Shown: one piece after another, positions 44,552 through 52,834 of the stretch
Position numbering within the stretch: the stretch's first letter is position 1
Layout of the letters: the number at the start of each line of letters is the position of its first letter
From: Streptomyces sp. NBC_01451
GTDB taxonomy: Bacteria > Actinomycetota > Actinomycetes > Streptomycetales > Streptomycetaceae
NCBI RefSeq assembly: GCF_036227485.1
Contig: NZ_CP109479.1
Coordinates: 1,426,001-1,490,000, forward strand
Direction: 5' to 3'
Length of the DNA: 64,000 nucleotides
Notes under the pieces: model-generated
Databases searched by the model: none
Seen by the model: the letters and a program-made list of their open reading frames with translations, nothing else
Told to the model about the DNA's origin: nothing
Made by a program: the position numbers and the translations under genes

Positions 44552-44705
44552 GCCTCCCGGCAGTTGGGGGGCGGTTCATGACGTAACCCGGCACAGGGGG
44601 CGTCCGACGGTGCGCGTCGGCCGGCCCCGGGACCCATGCGCGCACGAAAGGCATTTGGACAGGGGGCGCTGGCCAGATCTTTCGACGCAAGGAGTCTTCA
44701 CCAAG

Positions 44706-46097
44706 ATGACAACCATCGACTACTCGACGTCCGTCCCGTACCGGGAGGTGACGGACCACAACGGCCGTATGTACCGCGTCGGTGAATCCGATGTCGACAT
44801 CATGGGCCGCGGGCGCAAGTGGATGGTCATCCTGCCGTGGATCGGCATGATGGGCATCAGCTCCGCCGAGTACGCGTTCACGTCCGCGGAGGACACCCTC
44901 CACGAGGCCCATCTCTGGGACAGCGGACACATCTTCTGGCTGATGGGCGTCTGGGTGTTCTTCCAGGCGGCCGTGGCCTTCCCCGCCGGTCAGCTGCGGG
45001 AGAGCGGCAGGCTGCCCGCCCGTACGGCGATGATGCTCGGCGCGGTCGGCACCATGCTCGGCTATCTCTCGCTGGCGTACGCGCCCAACGTGCTCGTGGC
45101 CTACTTCGGCTTCGGCATGTGCAGCGGTATCGGCGCCGGTCTCGTCTACGCGACCTGCGTCAACATGGTCGGCAAGTGGTATCCGGAGCGCAAGGGCGGC
45201 AAGACGGGCTTCGTCAACGGCGGGTTCGCCTACGGCTCGGTGCCCTTCGTGTTCCTGTTCACCTCGTACATGGACCTGAGCAACTACCAGACCGTGCTCG
45301 CCTGCGTGGGTGTCGGGCTGTGCCTGGTGGTGGCCTCGGCCGGCTGGTTCTTCAAGGACCCGCCGAAGAACTGGTGGCCCGCGCACGTCGACCCGCTCAA
45401 GGCCACGGACGACCCGAAGATCCGCCGGGCGCTGGAGAAGAACCCGCCCGCGGTCAAGCAGTACGTCCCGAGGGAGGCCGCCCGGCAGCCCGTCCTGTGG
45501 ATGATGTGGTTCTGCCTGCTGTGCACCGCCGGCATCAACATCTTCGGTATCGCCTTCCAGGTGCCGTTCGGCAAGGACATGGGCTTCGCGGGCGGGATCG
45601 CGGCCACGGCGATGTCCCTGAAGGCCATCGTCAACGGCACCGGCCGCGGTGTCATCGGCTGGATATCCGACCGCTGCGGGCGACGCAACACGCTGATCAT
45701 CGTATGTCTGGTGCTGGGCACGGCCCAGTTCGGCGTGCTGGTCTCCGGCCAGATGGGCAGCATGCCGTTCTTCCTGTTCTGCTCCATGGTCTCCGGCTTC
45801 GGCGGCGGGGCGATCTTCCCGCTGTTCGCGGCCATGACCGCGGACTACTTCGGTGAGAACAACAACGCGTCCAACTACGGGATGGTCTACAGCTCGAAAC
45901 TCATCTCCGGTCTCGTCGGATCCGGAGTGGGCGCGATCGTCGTCGACCACTGGGACTACGAGGGCGCGTTCGTCCTGGCCGGCTGCATCGGCCTGGCCTC
46001 CGCCGTGCTCGCGGTGTTCCTGAAGGCTCCCGGCAGGCCGACGGCGAACCGCCGGGTCTCCCCCAACCCCCAACCGCTCGGCGAGGAAATGGCCTGA
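44706..46097 (+). CDS. OxlT-like MFS transporter (oxalate/formate antiporter family), copy A
   Basis: This 463-aa carrier has about twelve hydrophobic segments and belongs to the oxalate:formate antiporter family. The N-terminal cytoplasmic stretch PYREVTDHNGRMYRVGESD is shared with the next protein, and the GLVYATCVNMVGKWYPERKG and SGFGGGAIFPLFAAMTADYF motifs are family hallmarks. It would bring oxalate in, perhaps in exchange for formate, at the cell membrane. AAGGAG lies 10 nt before the ATG. It follows frc copy 3 after 191 nt and precedes its paralogue by 44 nt, so uptake and activation are coupled. Confidence 0.88.
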   Translation: MTTIDYSTSVPYREVTDHNGRMYRVGESDVDIMGRGRKWMVILPWIGMMGISSAEYAFTSAEDTLHEAHLWDSGHIFWLMGVWVFFQAAVAFPAGQLRESGRLPARTAMMLGAVGTMLGYLSLAYAPNVLVAYFGFGMCSGIGAGLVYATCVNMVGKWYPERKGGKTGFVNGGFAYGSVPFVFLFTSYMDLSNYQTVLACVGVGLCLVVASAGWFFKDPPKNWWPAHVDPLKATDDPKIRRALEKNPPAVKQYVPREAARQPVLWMMWFCLLCTAGINIFGIAFQVPFGKDMGFAGGIAATAMSLKAIVNGTGRGVIGWISDRCGRRNTLIIVCLVLGTAQFGVLVSGQMGSMPFFLFCSMVSGFGGGAIFPLFAAMTADYFGENNNASNYGMVYSSKLISGLVGSGVGAIVVDHWDYEGAFVLAGCIGLASAVLAVFLKAPGRPTANRRVSPNPQPLGEEMA

Positions 46098-46141
46098 CGC
46101 ATCAGCAAGGAAACGGCCTGACACGGAGGAATTGGCCTGAC

Positions 46142-47581
46142 ATGACGGCAGATCCCATCGCGACCCACAGTTCTGCGAACACTTCAGAGGGCAACGCGGC
46201 GAACAGTTCGCCGACCGGCCCCCGAGCCGCACACCGTCCCTACCGGGAAGTGACCGACTCCCGCGGTCGCGTCTACCGCGTCGGCGAGACCGACCGGGAC
46301 ATCCTCGGTCACTCCCGCAAGCTCATGGTGTACCTGCCGTGGATCGCCATGATGGCCATCAGTGTCTTCGAGTACGCGTACGGCTCGGCGGAGGACACCC
46401 TGTCCCACGCCCACGGCTGGACGCAGAGCGACACCTTCTGGATCCTCAGCGTCTGGGTCTTCTTCCAGGCCGGCATCGCCTTCCCCGCGGGCTGGCTCCG
46501 GGAGAAGGGCATCCTGACGGCCCGTACAGCCATGTACATCGGCTCGGGCCTGTGCGCCCTCGGATTCCTCGCCCTCTCGCACCTGAGCGACGTCTGGCTC
46601 GCGATCCTCGGCTTCGGTGTCGTCGGAGGCATCGGCGCCGGCCTGGTCTACGCGACCTGCATCAACATGGTCGGCAAGTGGTTCCCCGAACGCCGGGGAG
46701 CCAGGACGGGGTTCGTCAACGGTGGGTTCGCGTACGGATCGCTGCCGTTCATCTTCATCTTCAACTACGGCTTCGACACCGCGAACTACCACCGGGTCCT
46801 CGACCTGATCGGCTGCTACATCATGATCGTGGTCCTCGCGTCCGCCTTCTTCTTCAAGGATCCCCCGAAGAACTGGTGGCCCGCGGACATCGATCCGCTG
46901 ACGTACGCCGACGACGAGAAGAACGCGACCGGCCTCACCAAGAACCCTCCCGCGGTGAGGCAGTACACACCCAAGGAGGCCATCAGGACCGGCATGCTCC
47001 CCCTGATGTGGCTGTCCATCGTGCTGACCGCCGGCGTGTCCATCTTCGGGATCTCCTTCCAGGTCGACTTCGCCAAGGAGGTGGGCTTCGGCCCGCTGGT
47101 GGCGGCCTCGTCCATGGGTGTCATGGCGGTCATCAACGGCATCGGCCGCGGTGTCGTGGGCTGGCTGTCCGACAGGTGGGGCCGCAAGCCCACCCTGGTG
47201 TTCGTCATCGTCGTCCTGGGCCTGGCCCAGTTCGGGGTGATCTGGGCGGGCGACGTGAAGAGCGAGGCACTGTTCCTGTTCTTCGCCTTCCTCTCCGGCT
47301 TCGGGGGCGGCGCGTTCTACCCGCTGTTCGCGGCGCTCACCCCGGACTACTTCGGGGAGAACTACAACGCGTCCAACTACGGACTGGTGTACAGCGGAAA
47401 GCTGGTCAGCGGCCTGTTCGGCGGTGGCCTCGGTTCCATGGTGGTCGCGGCCTGGGGGTACGACGGCGCGTACGCCCTGGCCGGAGCCGTCTCCATGGTG
47501 GCGGCGGTGATCGCCCTGCTGCTCCGGCAGCCGGGTCGCACCCCGGCCGCCCGGACCGCGGAGCCGAGGCCCGCGGCCTGA
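46142..47581 (+). CDS. OxlT-like MFS transporter (oxalate/formate antiporter family), copy B
   Basis: This 479-aa paralogue of the preceding carrier has a Ser/Asn/Thr-rich N-terminal extension of about 30 residues, then YREVTDSRGRVYRVGETD and the same family motifs (GLVYATCINMVGKWFPERRG; SGFGGGAFYPLFAALTPDYF). The long central loop FKDPPKNWWPADIDPL is shared by both. Tandem copies may form a heteromer or have different substrates (oxalate versus formate or another dicarboxylate). GGAGGAA lies upstream of the ATG. A strong terminator follows. Confidence 0.88.
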   Translation: MTADPIATHSSANTSEGNAANSSPTGPRAAHRPYREVTDSRGRVYRVGETDRDILGHSRKLMVYLPWIAMMAISVFEYAYGSAEDTLSHAHGWTQSDTFWILSVWVFFQAGIAFPAGWLREKGILTARTAMYIGSGLCALGFLALSHLSDVWLAILGFGVVGGIGAGLVYATCINMVGKWFPERRGARTGFVNGGFAYGSLPFIFIFNYGFDTANYHRVLDLIGCYIMIVVLASAFFFKDPPKNWWPADIDPLTYADDEKNATGLTKNPPAVRQYTPKEAIRTGMLPLMWLSIVLTAGVSIFGISFQVDFAKEVGFGPLVAASSMGVMAVINGIGRGVVGWLSDRWGRKPTLVFVIVVLGLAQFGVIWAGDVKSEALFLFFAFLSGFGGGAFYPLFAALTPDYFGENYNASNYGLVYSGKLVSGLFGGGLGSMVVAAWGYDGAYALAGAVSMVAAVIALLLRQPGRTPAARTAEPRPAA

Positions 47582-47597
47582 CGGCACGCGCACGTGC

Positions 47598-47635
47598 GGA
47601 GGCCCTCCCGGGACGCGCCGTCCGGGAGGGCCTCC
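47598..47635. terminator. Bidirectional terminator at the end of the oxalate island
   Basis: GGAGGCCCTCCCGG and its exact complement form a 14-bp stem with a 10-nt loop between the convergent OxlT-like and TIM-barrel gene stops. It marks the boundary between the oxalate island and the sugar/ebo region. Confidence 0.85.
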
Positions 47636-47653
47636 TCGGGTGTCGGCGGCCCG

Positions 47654-48694
47654 TCAGCACTTCTCGCGCAGCGAGTGGAGGTGCTCGCTGGAGCGGCGCG
47701 CGAAGGTGAAGGACTCGGTCGGGTTGTCGTGCTCGGCCTGCCAGTGATGGGCCAGGCGGTGACCGCGCAGCCGGGTGACGCCGGAGATGAACCGCTGGTA
47801 GTCGATGTCTCCGTCGCCGACGTCGGTCATGCGGTAGCCGTACTGGTTGCCCGGGTCGCTCACACCGTCCTTCACGTGGAAGAGCGGGTAGCGGTCGGGC
47901 TGCCTGAGGACGTAGTCGAGCGGCTCGAAGGGCGCCGGTGTGCCGTCGGGGCGCTTGGAGAAGCGGAACTGGCCCGAGTAGGCCCAGAAGATGTCCATCT
48001 CCAGGTACACGAGCTTGGGGTCGGTCTCGGCGAGCAGTACGTCGTAGAGCCGGACCTTCGGGTTGTCGGTGGCGAAGGAGAACTCCTCGGAGTGGTTGTG
48101 CTGGTAGAACTTCATGCCGCGCGCCCTGGCCGCCGCGCCGTACGTGTTGAACTCCTCCGCCGCCCGCTTCCAGGCGTCGACGGTGGAGCCGTAGCGGAAG
48201 GGGCCGGAGGCGGTGCCGATGTGCTTGAGGCCGAGTGCCTGGGCGTCGTCGAGGACCTTGTCGAGGTTCTGGGCGAAGGTGTACGCGTTCGGGTCACTGG
48301 CGTAGTAGCCGACGTGGCTGCCGATCGGGTTGAGGCCGTGGTCGCGCGCCAGCCGCCTGAGCTGGGCGAGCGATATGGGGCCCGCTGAGCCCTGGGTGTA
48401 TCCGGCGAACTCGACCTCGTCGTAGCCGTACTTCTTCAGCTCGGCGAACACGGGGGCGAAGCCCAGCGTGGAGACCTTGTCGCGCAGGCTGTAGAGCTGG
48501 ATGCCGAGCCGGCCCGGGGGCAGGACGGGACGGCCCCGGCCCGCTGCGGCGGACGCGGTCCCGGTGGCGGCTCCGGCCGGGGTCGCGGCGGCGCCCAGCA
48601 GCGCGGCGGCGGTGGCGCCCGCGGCCACGCCGAGCATGCCTCGTCTGCTGAGGCGGTGGACGAGTTCGGGGTCCGTGTGGTGTGTGCGGCTCAT
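47654..48694 (-). CDS. Tat-exported sugar phosphate isomerase/epimerase (xylose isomerase-like TIM barrel)
   Basis: This 346-aa protein has a twin-arginine signal (LSRRGMLGVAAGATAAALLG) followed by an AP-endonuclease-2 type TIM barrel. GIQLYSLRDKVSTLGFAPVF opens the barrel, and metal-binding residues occur at HNHSEEF, YLEMDIFWAYSG and FHVKDG. Secreted members are found in carbohydrate degradation loci of actinobacteria, but their reaction is mostly unknown (epimerisation or isomerisation of sugars or keto-sugars). It is the last gene of the minus-strand block and 296 nt downstream of the ebo-type operon. Confidence 0.85.
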   Translation of the reverse strand: MSRTHHTDPELVHRLSRRGMLGVAAGATAAALLGAAATPAGAATGTASAAAGRGRPVLPPGRLGIQLYSLRDKVSTLGFAPVFAELKKYGYDEVEFAGYTQGSAGPISLAQLRRLARDHGLNPIGSHVGYYASDPNAYTFAQNLDKVLDDAQALGLKHIGTASGPFRYGSTVDAWKRAAEEFNTYGAAARARGMKFYQHNHSEEFSFATDNPKVRLYDVLLAETDPKLVYLEMDIFWAYSGQFRFSKRPDGTPAPFEPLDYVLRQPDRYPLFHVKDGVSDPGNQYGYRMTDVGDGDIDYQRFISGVTRLRGHRLAHHWQAEHDNPTESFTFARRSSEHLHSLREKC

Positions 48695-48787
48695 GCCTGG
48701 AACTCCTCGGGTCGGAAGGCGTTGTCAGTGGTCAGTGCTTCACTGTGACCGGTCGGAAGTGACCGGCCGGTCGGGGCGGGATCGACT

Positions 48788-48994
48788 TCACATCGGTGGC
48801 CGCGGTGCGGCCGTCGACGGCACGGGGGGGGTGGAGCGGATGAGGGGCAGACCGTCGTCGTCGCCCGCCCGAAGGCGGCCGTGGCCGCCTCGAAGAGGCC
48901 GGTCGTAGTACGAGACCGGGGCCGTCCGGTCCGGCCGGAGCGGCGGGGTCGCCGGAGCGCGGATCGGGACTTCTCCGGCGGGGCCGGGGCTCAT
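48788..48994 (-). CDS. Small frame coupled to eboE, hypothetical or remnant
   Basis: A 68-codon frame starts with an ATG overlapping the eboE stop (ATGA), MSPGPAGEVPIRAPATPPLR, and ends in a Pro/Arg-rich tail with no recognisable domain. The position is where other ebo clusters carry the next gene, for example the UbiA-like eboC, so this could be a truncated relic or just a chance frame. Before the Tat-protein gene nothing else coding is visible (48695-48787). Confidence 0.3.
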   Translation of the reverse strand: MSPGPAGEVPIRAPATPPLRPDRTAPVSYYDRPLRGGHGRLRAGDDDGLPLIRSTPPVPSTAAPRPPM

Positions 48995-50160
48995 GGCAGC
49001 TCCTTCAGGCCCAGGTCGCTCAACAGGTCGCGGGCGAGGGTGAGTTCGGCGGCGATGCCGTCGGCGAGCTGGGCGCGGGAGCGGGGCCGTAGTTCGGGTG
49101 GGAGGGCCTGCCAGGTGTAGGTCTCGACCTCCAGATGCCGGGTGCGGGGGTGCGGGCCGCCGACGAGCCGGGTCAGCGCGGCCTTGAGTACGGGGAGCGT
49201 GGAGGTGAGGGGTGCGGCGGGGGCCGCGTGGAGCGGGACGTGGAAATGGGCGCGCCAGGGCGAGGCGTCGGGCAGGGCGTCGCCGTGCAGGGCCTCGCCC
49301 AGGTCGTCCGTGCCGCGGAGTCCGGCGGCGGTGGCCGTGCGGGTCTGGTGCAGGAAGCGGGGTTCGTCGAAGGCGGCGAGGGCGTCGCGGACTTCGGGGA
49401 GATGGGGGTGTTCGGCGTGGAGGGCGGCGGAGAGCTGGGACTTGACGACGGGGACGCGGGCCTGTGTGAGCGCGTCCAGGGCGGTGTGCGGATCCTCGAA
49501 GGAGGTGGCGAGGTGGCAGGTGTCGACGCAGATGCCGATGCGGTCGTGGCCGATCGCGGTGAGCGGGGCGATGGCGTCGGTGGTGGTCTCGACGGTGCAG
49601 CCGGGTTCCGGTTCCAGTCCGACTCGGATGGAGCGGCCGGTGAGTTCGGCCAGGGCGTCGAGACGCTCCGCGAGGGTGCCCAGTGCGGTCAGGGCAGTGG
49701 CCGCGCGCTCGCCGTGGTGGGCGGTGCGCCAGGCGAGCGGCAGGGTGGAGACGCTGCCTTCGGTGACGTCGTCGGGGAGGAGTCCGGCGAGGACACGGGC
49801 CAGGTCGGTGGTGTGGGCGAGCCGCTCGGGGTCGGCCCAGTCCGGTTTGTAGACGCGGTACTTGACCTCCTCGGCGCCGAAGCCTTCGTAGGGGAAGCCG
49901 TTGAGGGTGACGACTTCGAGGCCGCGCCGGTCGAGTTCGGTGCGCAGTCCGCGCAGGGCGGAGGGGTCGGTGACCAGGGCGTGGGCGGCGTTCCTGGCCA
50001 GCCACAGTCCGATGCCGAGGCGGTCGCGGCCGAGGCGTCGGCGTACGGGTTCGCAGTGGTCGCGGAGTTGGGCGAGGACGCCGTCGAGGGTTTCGGCGGG
50101 GTGGACGTTGGTGCAGTAGGCGAGGTGGACGGTGGAGCCGTCGGGGTGGCGGAAGCGCAT
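48991..50160 (-). CDS. eboE: Metabolite traffic protein EboE (TIM barrel)
   Basis: This 389-aa xylose-isomerase-like TIM-barrel protein is of the EboE type: HLAYCTNVHPAETLDGVLAQ near the N-terminus, VVTLNGFPYEGFGAEEVKY, GLEPEPGCTVETTTDAI, and ICVDTCHLATSFEDP. The last two blocks hold probable metal ligands (Glu, Asp, His). Ebo proteins are linked to moving secondary-metabolite precursors towards the periplasm in cyanobacteria (scytonemin) and other bacteria; EboE's own reaction is unknown. Its ATG is 3 nt after the eboB-type stop. It is the last clear gene of the operon, and its stop overlaps a small doubtful frame. Confidence 0.88.
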   Translation of the reverse strand: MRFRHPDGSTVHLAYCTNVHPAETLDGVLAQLRDHCEPVRRRLGRDRLGIGLWLARNAAHALVTDPSALRGLRTELDRRGLEVVTLNGFPYEGFGAEEVKYRVYKPDWADPERLAHTTDLARVLAGLLPDDVTEGSVSTLPLAWRTAHHGERAATALTALGTLAERLDALAELTGRSIRVGLEPEPGCTVETTTDAIAPLTAIGHDRIGICVDTCHLATSFEDPHTALDALTQARVPVVKSQLSAALHAEHPHLPEVRDALAAFDEPRFLHQTRTATAAGLRGTDDLGEALHGDALPDASPWRAHFHVPLHAAPAAPLTSTLPVLKAALTRLVGGPHPRTRHLEVETYTWQALPPELRPRSRAQLADGIAAELTLARDLLSDLGLKELP

Positions 50161-50163
50161 GGG

Positions 50164-51012
50164 TCACTCCCCGCCGCGCAGGACGGAGTTGCCCTCGTGG
50201 GTGGCGCCGGTCGTGTCGACGCCGAGGTCAAGTCGGCCGCTGAGCCCGTAGAAGGCGACCGGGTTGCGCCACAGGACGCGGTCGACGTCGTCCTCGGTGA
50301 AGCCTTCCGCCAGCATCAGGTCGCCGACCTTGCGGGTCTTGAGGGGGTCGCTACTGCCCCAGTCGGCCGCGGAGTTGACCAGCACCCGGTCGAGGCCGTG
50401 TTCGCGGAGGATCGCGACCGTCCGTTCCTCGTCCATCTTGGTGTCCGGATAGACCGAGAAGCCGAGCCAGCAGCCGCTGTCCTTGGCCTCCTTGACGGTG
50501 GTCTCGTTGAGATGGTCGACCAGGACGTGCTCGGGGGGCAGGGCGGACTCCCGTACGACGTCGAGGGTGCGGCGCAGGCCGGCGAGCTTGTCGCGGTGCG
50601 GGGTGTGGACGAGCGCGGGCAGGCCGTGGTCGGCGGCGAGCTGGAGCTGGGCGGCGAGGGCGGTGTCCTCGGCGGGGGTCATGGAGTCGTAGCCGATCTC
50701 GCCGACGGCGACGACGCGGTCCTTGGTGAGATACCGGGGCAGTTCGTCGAGGACGGGGGTGCAGCGGGGGTCGTTCGCCTCCTTGGGGTTGAGGGCGATC
50801 GTGCAGTGGTGGGCGATGCCGTACTGGGCGGCACGGAAGGGTTCCCAGCCCAGGAGGGAGTCGAAGTAGTCGAGGAAGGAGTCGGGCGAGGTGCGGGGCT
50901 GGCCGAGCCAGAAGGAGGGTTCGACGACGGCGCGGACACCCGCGGCGTACATGGCCCGGTAGTCGTCGGTGGTCCGTGACGTCATGTGGATGTGGGGGTC
51001 GAAGATGCGCAT
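50164..51012 (-). CDS. TatD-family metal-dependent hydrolase, EboB-like
   Basis: This 282-aa protein opens with the metallohydrolase motif MRIFDPHIHMTSRTTDDYRA (HxH ligands) and carries further TatD ligands in VAVGEIGYDSM (Glu), LVHTPHRDK (His), VLVDHLN (His) and VNSAADWG (Asp). TatD enzymes hydrolyse phosphodiesters or amides. In the ebo context this subfamily is called EboB and probably acts on a small metabolite. The start codon shares one base with the eboA stop (TGATG), showing coupling. Length is normal. Confidence 0.85.
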   Translation of the reverse strand: MRIFDPHIHMTSRTTDDYRAMYAAGVRAVVEPSFWLGQPRTSPDSFLDYFDSLLGWEPFRAAQYGIAHHCTIALNPKEANDPRCTPVLDELPRYLTKDRVVAVGEIGYDSMTPAEDTALAAQLQLAADHGLPALVHTPHRDKLAGLRRTLDVVRESALPPEHVLVDHLNETTVKEAKDSGCWLGFSVYPDTKMDEERTVAILREHGLDRVLVNSAADWGSSDPLKTRKVGDLMLAEGFTEDDVDRVLWRNPVAFYGLSGRLDLGVDTTGATHEGNSVLRGGE

Positions 51013-51695
51013 CAGGACTCCTTCGCTTCGGACCCCGTCAGGGCCAGGACGCGGTGCAGGTCCTCGGGGACGGGCCGACCGGCGGCGGCTCGTTCGGCGG
51101 CGTAGTCGTCGAGCATGCGGGCGAGTTCCGTGTCGGCCCGGGCCCGGTGGCGGAGGTCGGCCACCGTGTCGACGGGCACTCCGGTGAACAGGCACTTCAG
51201 CACGGCGTGGCGCCAGTTGTGGGCGTCCAGGTGACGGGCGGCGTACGGGCCGACGGCCGCGGCGACGAGGCTGGTGTCGTTGGTGCGCAGGGCGTCCTCG
51301 ACGAGGGGGAGGGCGTCGGGGCCGGCGACCAGGTGGGGCAGGGCGTGCAGGACGGCTCGGCGTTCGGCGGCGGTGCCCTGCCGGTAGACGCGGGTGAGGG
51401 CGTCCGGGCCGGCTTGGGCGGCGTCCAGGATCAGGACGCGTACGGCGTCGGCGTGGTCGGTGCCGCAGCGGCGGCCGGCTTCGGCGAGGCGCAGCTCCCA
51501 GGCGGAGATGGGTCCGTGGGTGGCGGGGCGGGCGGCTGCTTCGTCGAGGGCGTGGGCGAGCCAGGTGCGGGCGGCTTCGCCGAGGTGGGCGGTGATCTGG
51601 GTGCGGAGGTCGTGCAGCGGAGTGAGCGGGGCGGGGGCGGGTGGTTGGGGGCTGTCGGCCGCGGGGGTGCCTGGGCCGGGGTGGGGCTGGGTCAT
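51012..51695 (-). CDS. eboA: EboA-domain protein
   Basis: This 227-aa, mostly helical protein has the EboA signature region AWELRLAEAGRRCGTDHAD and the repeat-like WRHAVLKCLFTGVPVDTV. The first 35 residues are Pro-rich and variable. EboA-domain proteins occur only in ebo clusters; their molecular role is unknown, perhaps a scaffold for the metal-dependent enzymes of the set. It overlaps the TIM-barrel gene before it by 4 nt and the TatD-type gene after it by 1 nt. No membrane segment or signal peptide is seen. Confidence 0.85.
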   Translation of the reverse strand: MTQPHPGPGTPAADSPQPPAPAPLTPLHDLRTQITAHLGEAARTWLAHALDEAAARPATHGPISAWELRLAEAGRRCGTDHADAVRVLILDAAQAGPDALTRVYRQGTAAERRAVLHALPHLVAGPDALPLVEDALRTNDTSLVAAAVGPYAARHLDAHNWRHAVLKCLFTGVPVDTVADLRHRARADTELARMLDDYAAERAAAGRPVPEDLHRVLALTGSEAKES

Positions 51696-52834
51696 GGGGT
51701 GCTCCCTTCGGCCGGGGTGGCGGAGTGCTTGGCCGGAGCGGGGAAGGGGGTGGAGGAAGGGGTGGGGGAAGCGGTCGTCGGGGTTGCGGCGATCGTGGCG
51801 GCGGTATGCGGAGGGGTGGTCCGCGGGGTTGCGGCGGGCCGGAGGTCCGTGCCGGTCGGTTCCGCTGTCGCGGAGGGGACGGCGGGCGGGGCCGGGGTGG
51901 CGCGGACCGTGTCGCGCAGGAAGCGGAGGGAGTGTTCGGCCTGGTGGGGGCCCGCGTGGGAGTGGCGGGGGAGTTCGACGACGGTCAGTCCCTGATAGCC
52001 GGTGGCGGCCAGCGCATCGAGCACGGGCGGGAAGTCGATCTCCCCGTCGCCGAACGGGAGGTGTTCGTGGATCCCGCGGCGCATGTCCTCGATCTGGACG
52101 TGGCGCAGCCAGGGCCCGGCGGCGCGTACGCAGTCGGCGGGAGGGAGTGGTTCGAGGCACTGGCAGTGACCGATGTCGAGGGTGAGGCCGAGTGCCTCGG
52201 GGTCGCCGAGTGCGTGGCGGAGGTGGTGGAAGTCGGCGATGGTGGCGAGCAGATGGCCGGGTTCGGGTTCGATCGCGAGCGGGACACCGGCCGCGGTGGC
52301 CGCGTCCAGGACGGGGGTGAGGGCTTCGGTCAGTCGGTGCCGAGCGGTGTCCGGTTCCGTGCCGGCCGGGGTGATGCCGCTGAAGCAGTGGACGGCGTGG
52401 GCGCCCAGGTCCGCGGCGACTCGTACCGCCCTGAGGAGGAGGTCGACGCGTCGTGAGCGGTCGTCCGGGTCGGGGTCGAGGAGAGAGGGGCCGTGTTTGC
52501 GGCGGGCGTCGAGCACGTAGCGGGCGCCGGTTTCCACGGTGACGCCCAGGCCGAGGGCGTTCAGGCGGCGGGCGACCCGTCGGGTGCGGGCGGAGAGGCC
52601 CCGGGCGAGTGGGTCGAGGTGCATGTGGTCGAGGGTCAGGCCGACACCGTCGTAGCCGAGGTCGGCGAGCAGGCCGAGGGCGTCGTCGAGGCGGAGGTCG
52701 GTGAGGCCGTTGGTTCCGTAGCCGAAGCGGAGGGGCGTGGTGCTGGAGGCGTGCGGTGCGCTGGGCCGGGCGCGGCCACGGTTGCCCCGGGCCCGTGCGC
52801 CGTCTCCGGGTGCAGCACCGGGTCGGGCGCTCAC
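51692..52834 (-). CDS. Sugar phosphate isomerase/epimerase family TIM barrel in the ebo operon
   Basis: This 380-aa protein has an Arg/Ala-rich start, an AP-endonuclease-2 type barrel from about 38 to 310 (FGYGTNGLTDLRLDDALGLL; GVPLAIEPEPGHLLATIADF; LGLTLDIGHCQCLEPLP; HVQIEDMRRGIHEHLPFGDG), and an 80-residue Thr/Ala/Pro-rich C-terminal tail. Conserved Glu, Asp and His suggest a divalent metal site. The substrate may be an inositol or a keto-inositol, since the gene upstream makes inositol 3-phosphate and IolE-type enzymes share this fold; this is inference. The GTG start overlaps the inositol-phosphate synthase stop (GTGA). Confidence 0.82.
   Translation of the reverse strand: MSARPGAAPGDGARARGNRGRARPSAPHASSTTPLRFGYGTNGLTDLRLDDALGLLADLGYDGVGLTLDHMHLDPLARGLSARTRRVARRLNALGLGVTVETGARYVLDARRKHGPSLLDPDPDDRSRRVDLLLRAVRVAADLGAHAVHCFSGITPAGTEPDTARHRLTEALTPVLDAATAAGVPLAIEPEPGHLLATIADFHHLRHALGDPEALGLTLDIGHCQCLEPLPPADCVRAAGPWLRHVQIEDMRRGIHEHLPFGDGEIDFPPVLDALAATGYQGLTVVELPRHSHAGPHQAEHSLRFLRDTVRATPAPPAVPSATAEPTGTDLRPAATPRTTPPHTAATIAATPTTASPTPSSTPFPAPAKHSATPAEGSTP

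Noticed and set aside
44034..44705. Longer start for the first OxlT-like carrier, reading back into frc copy 3
   Set aside because: The extension overlaps a conserved gene in another frame and yields Arg/Pro-rich sequence; the ATG at 44706 has a good ribosome site and matches its paralogue.
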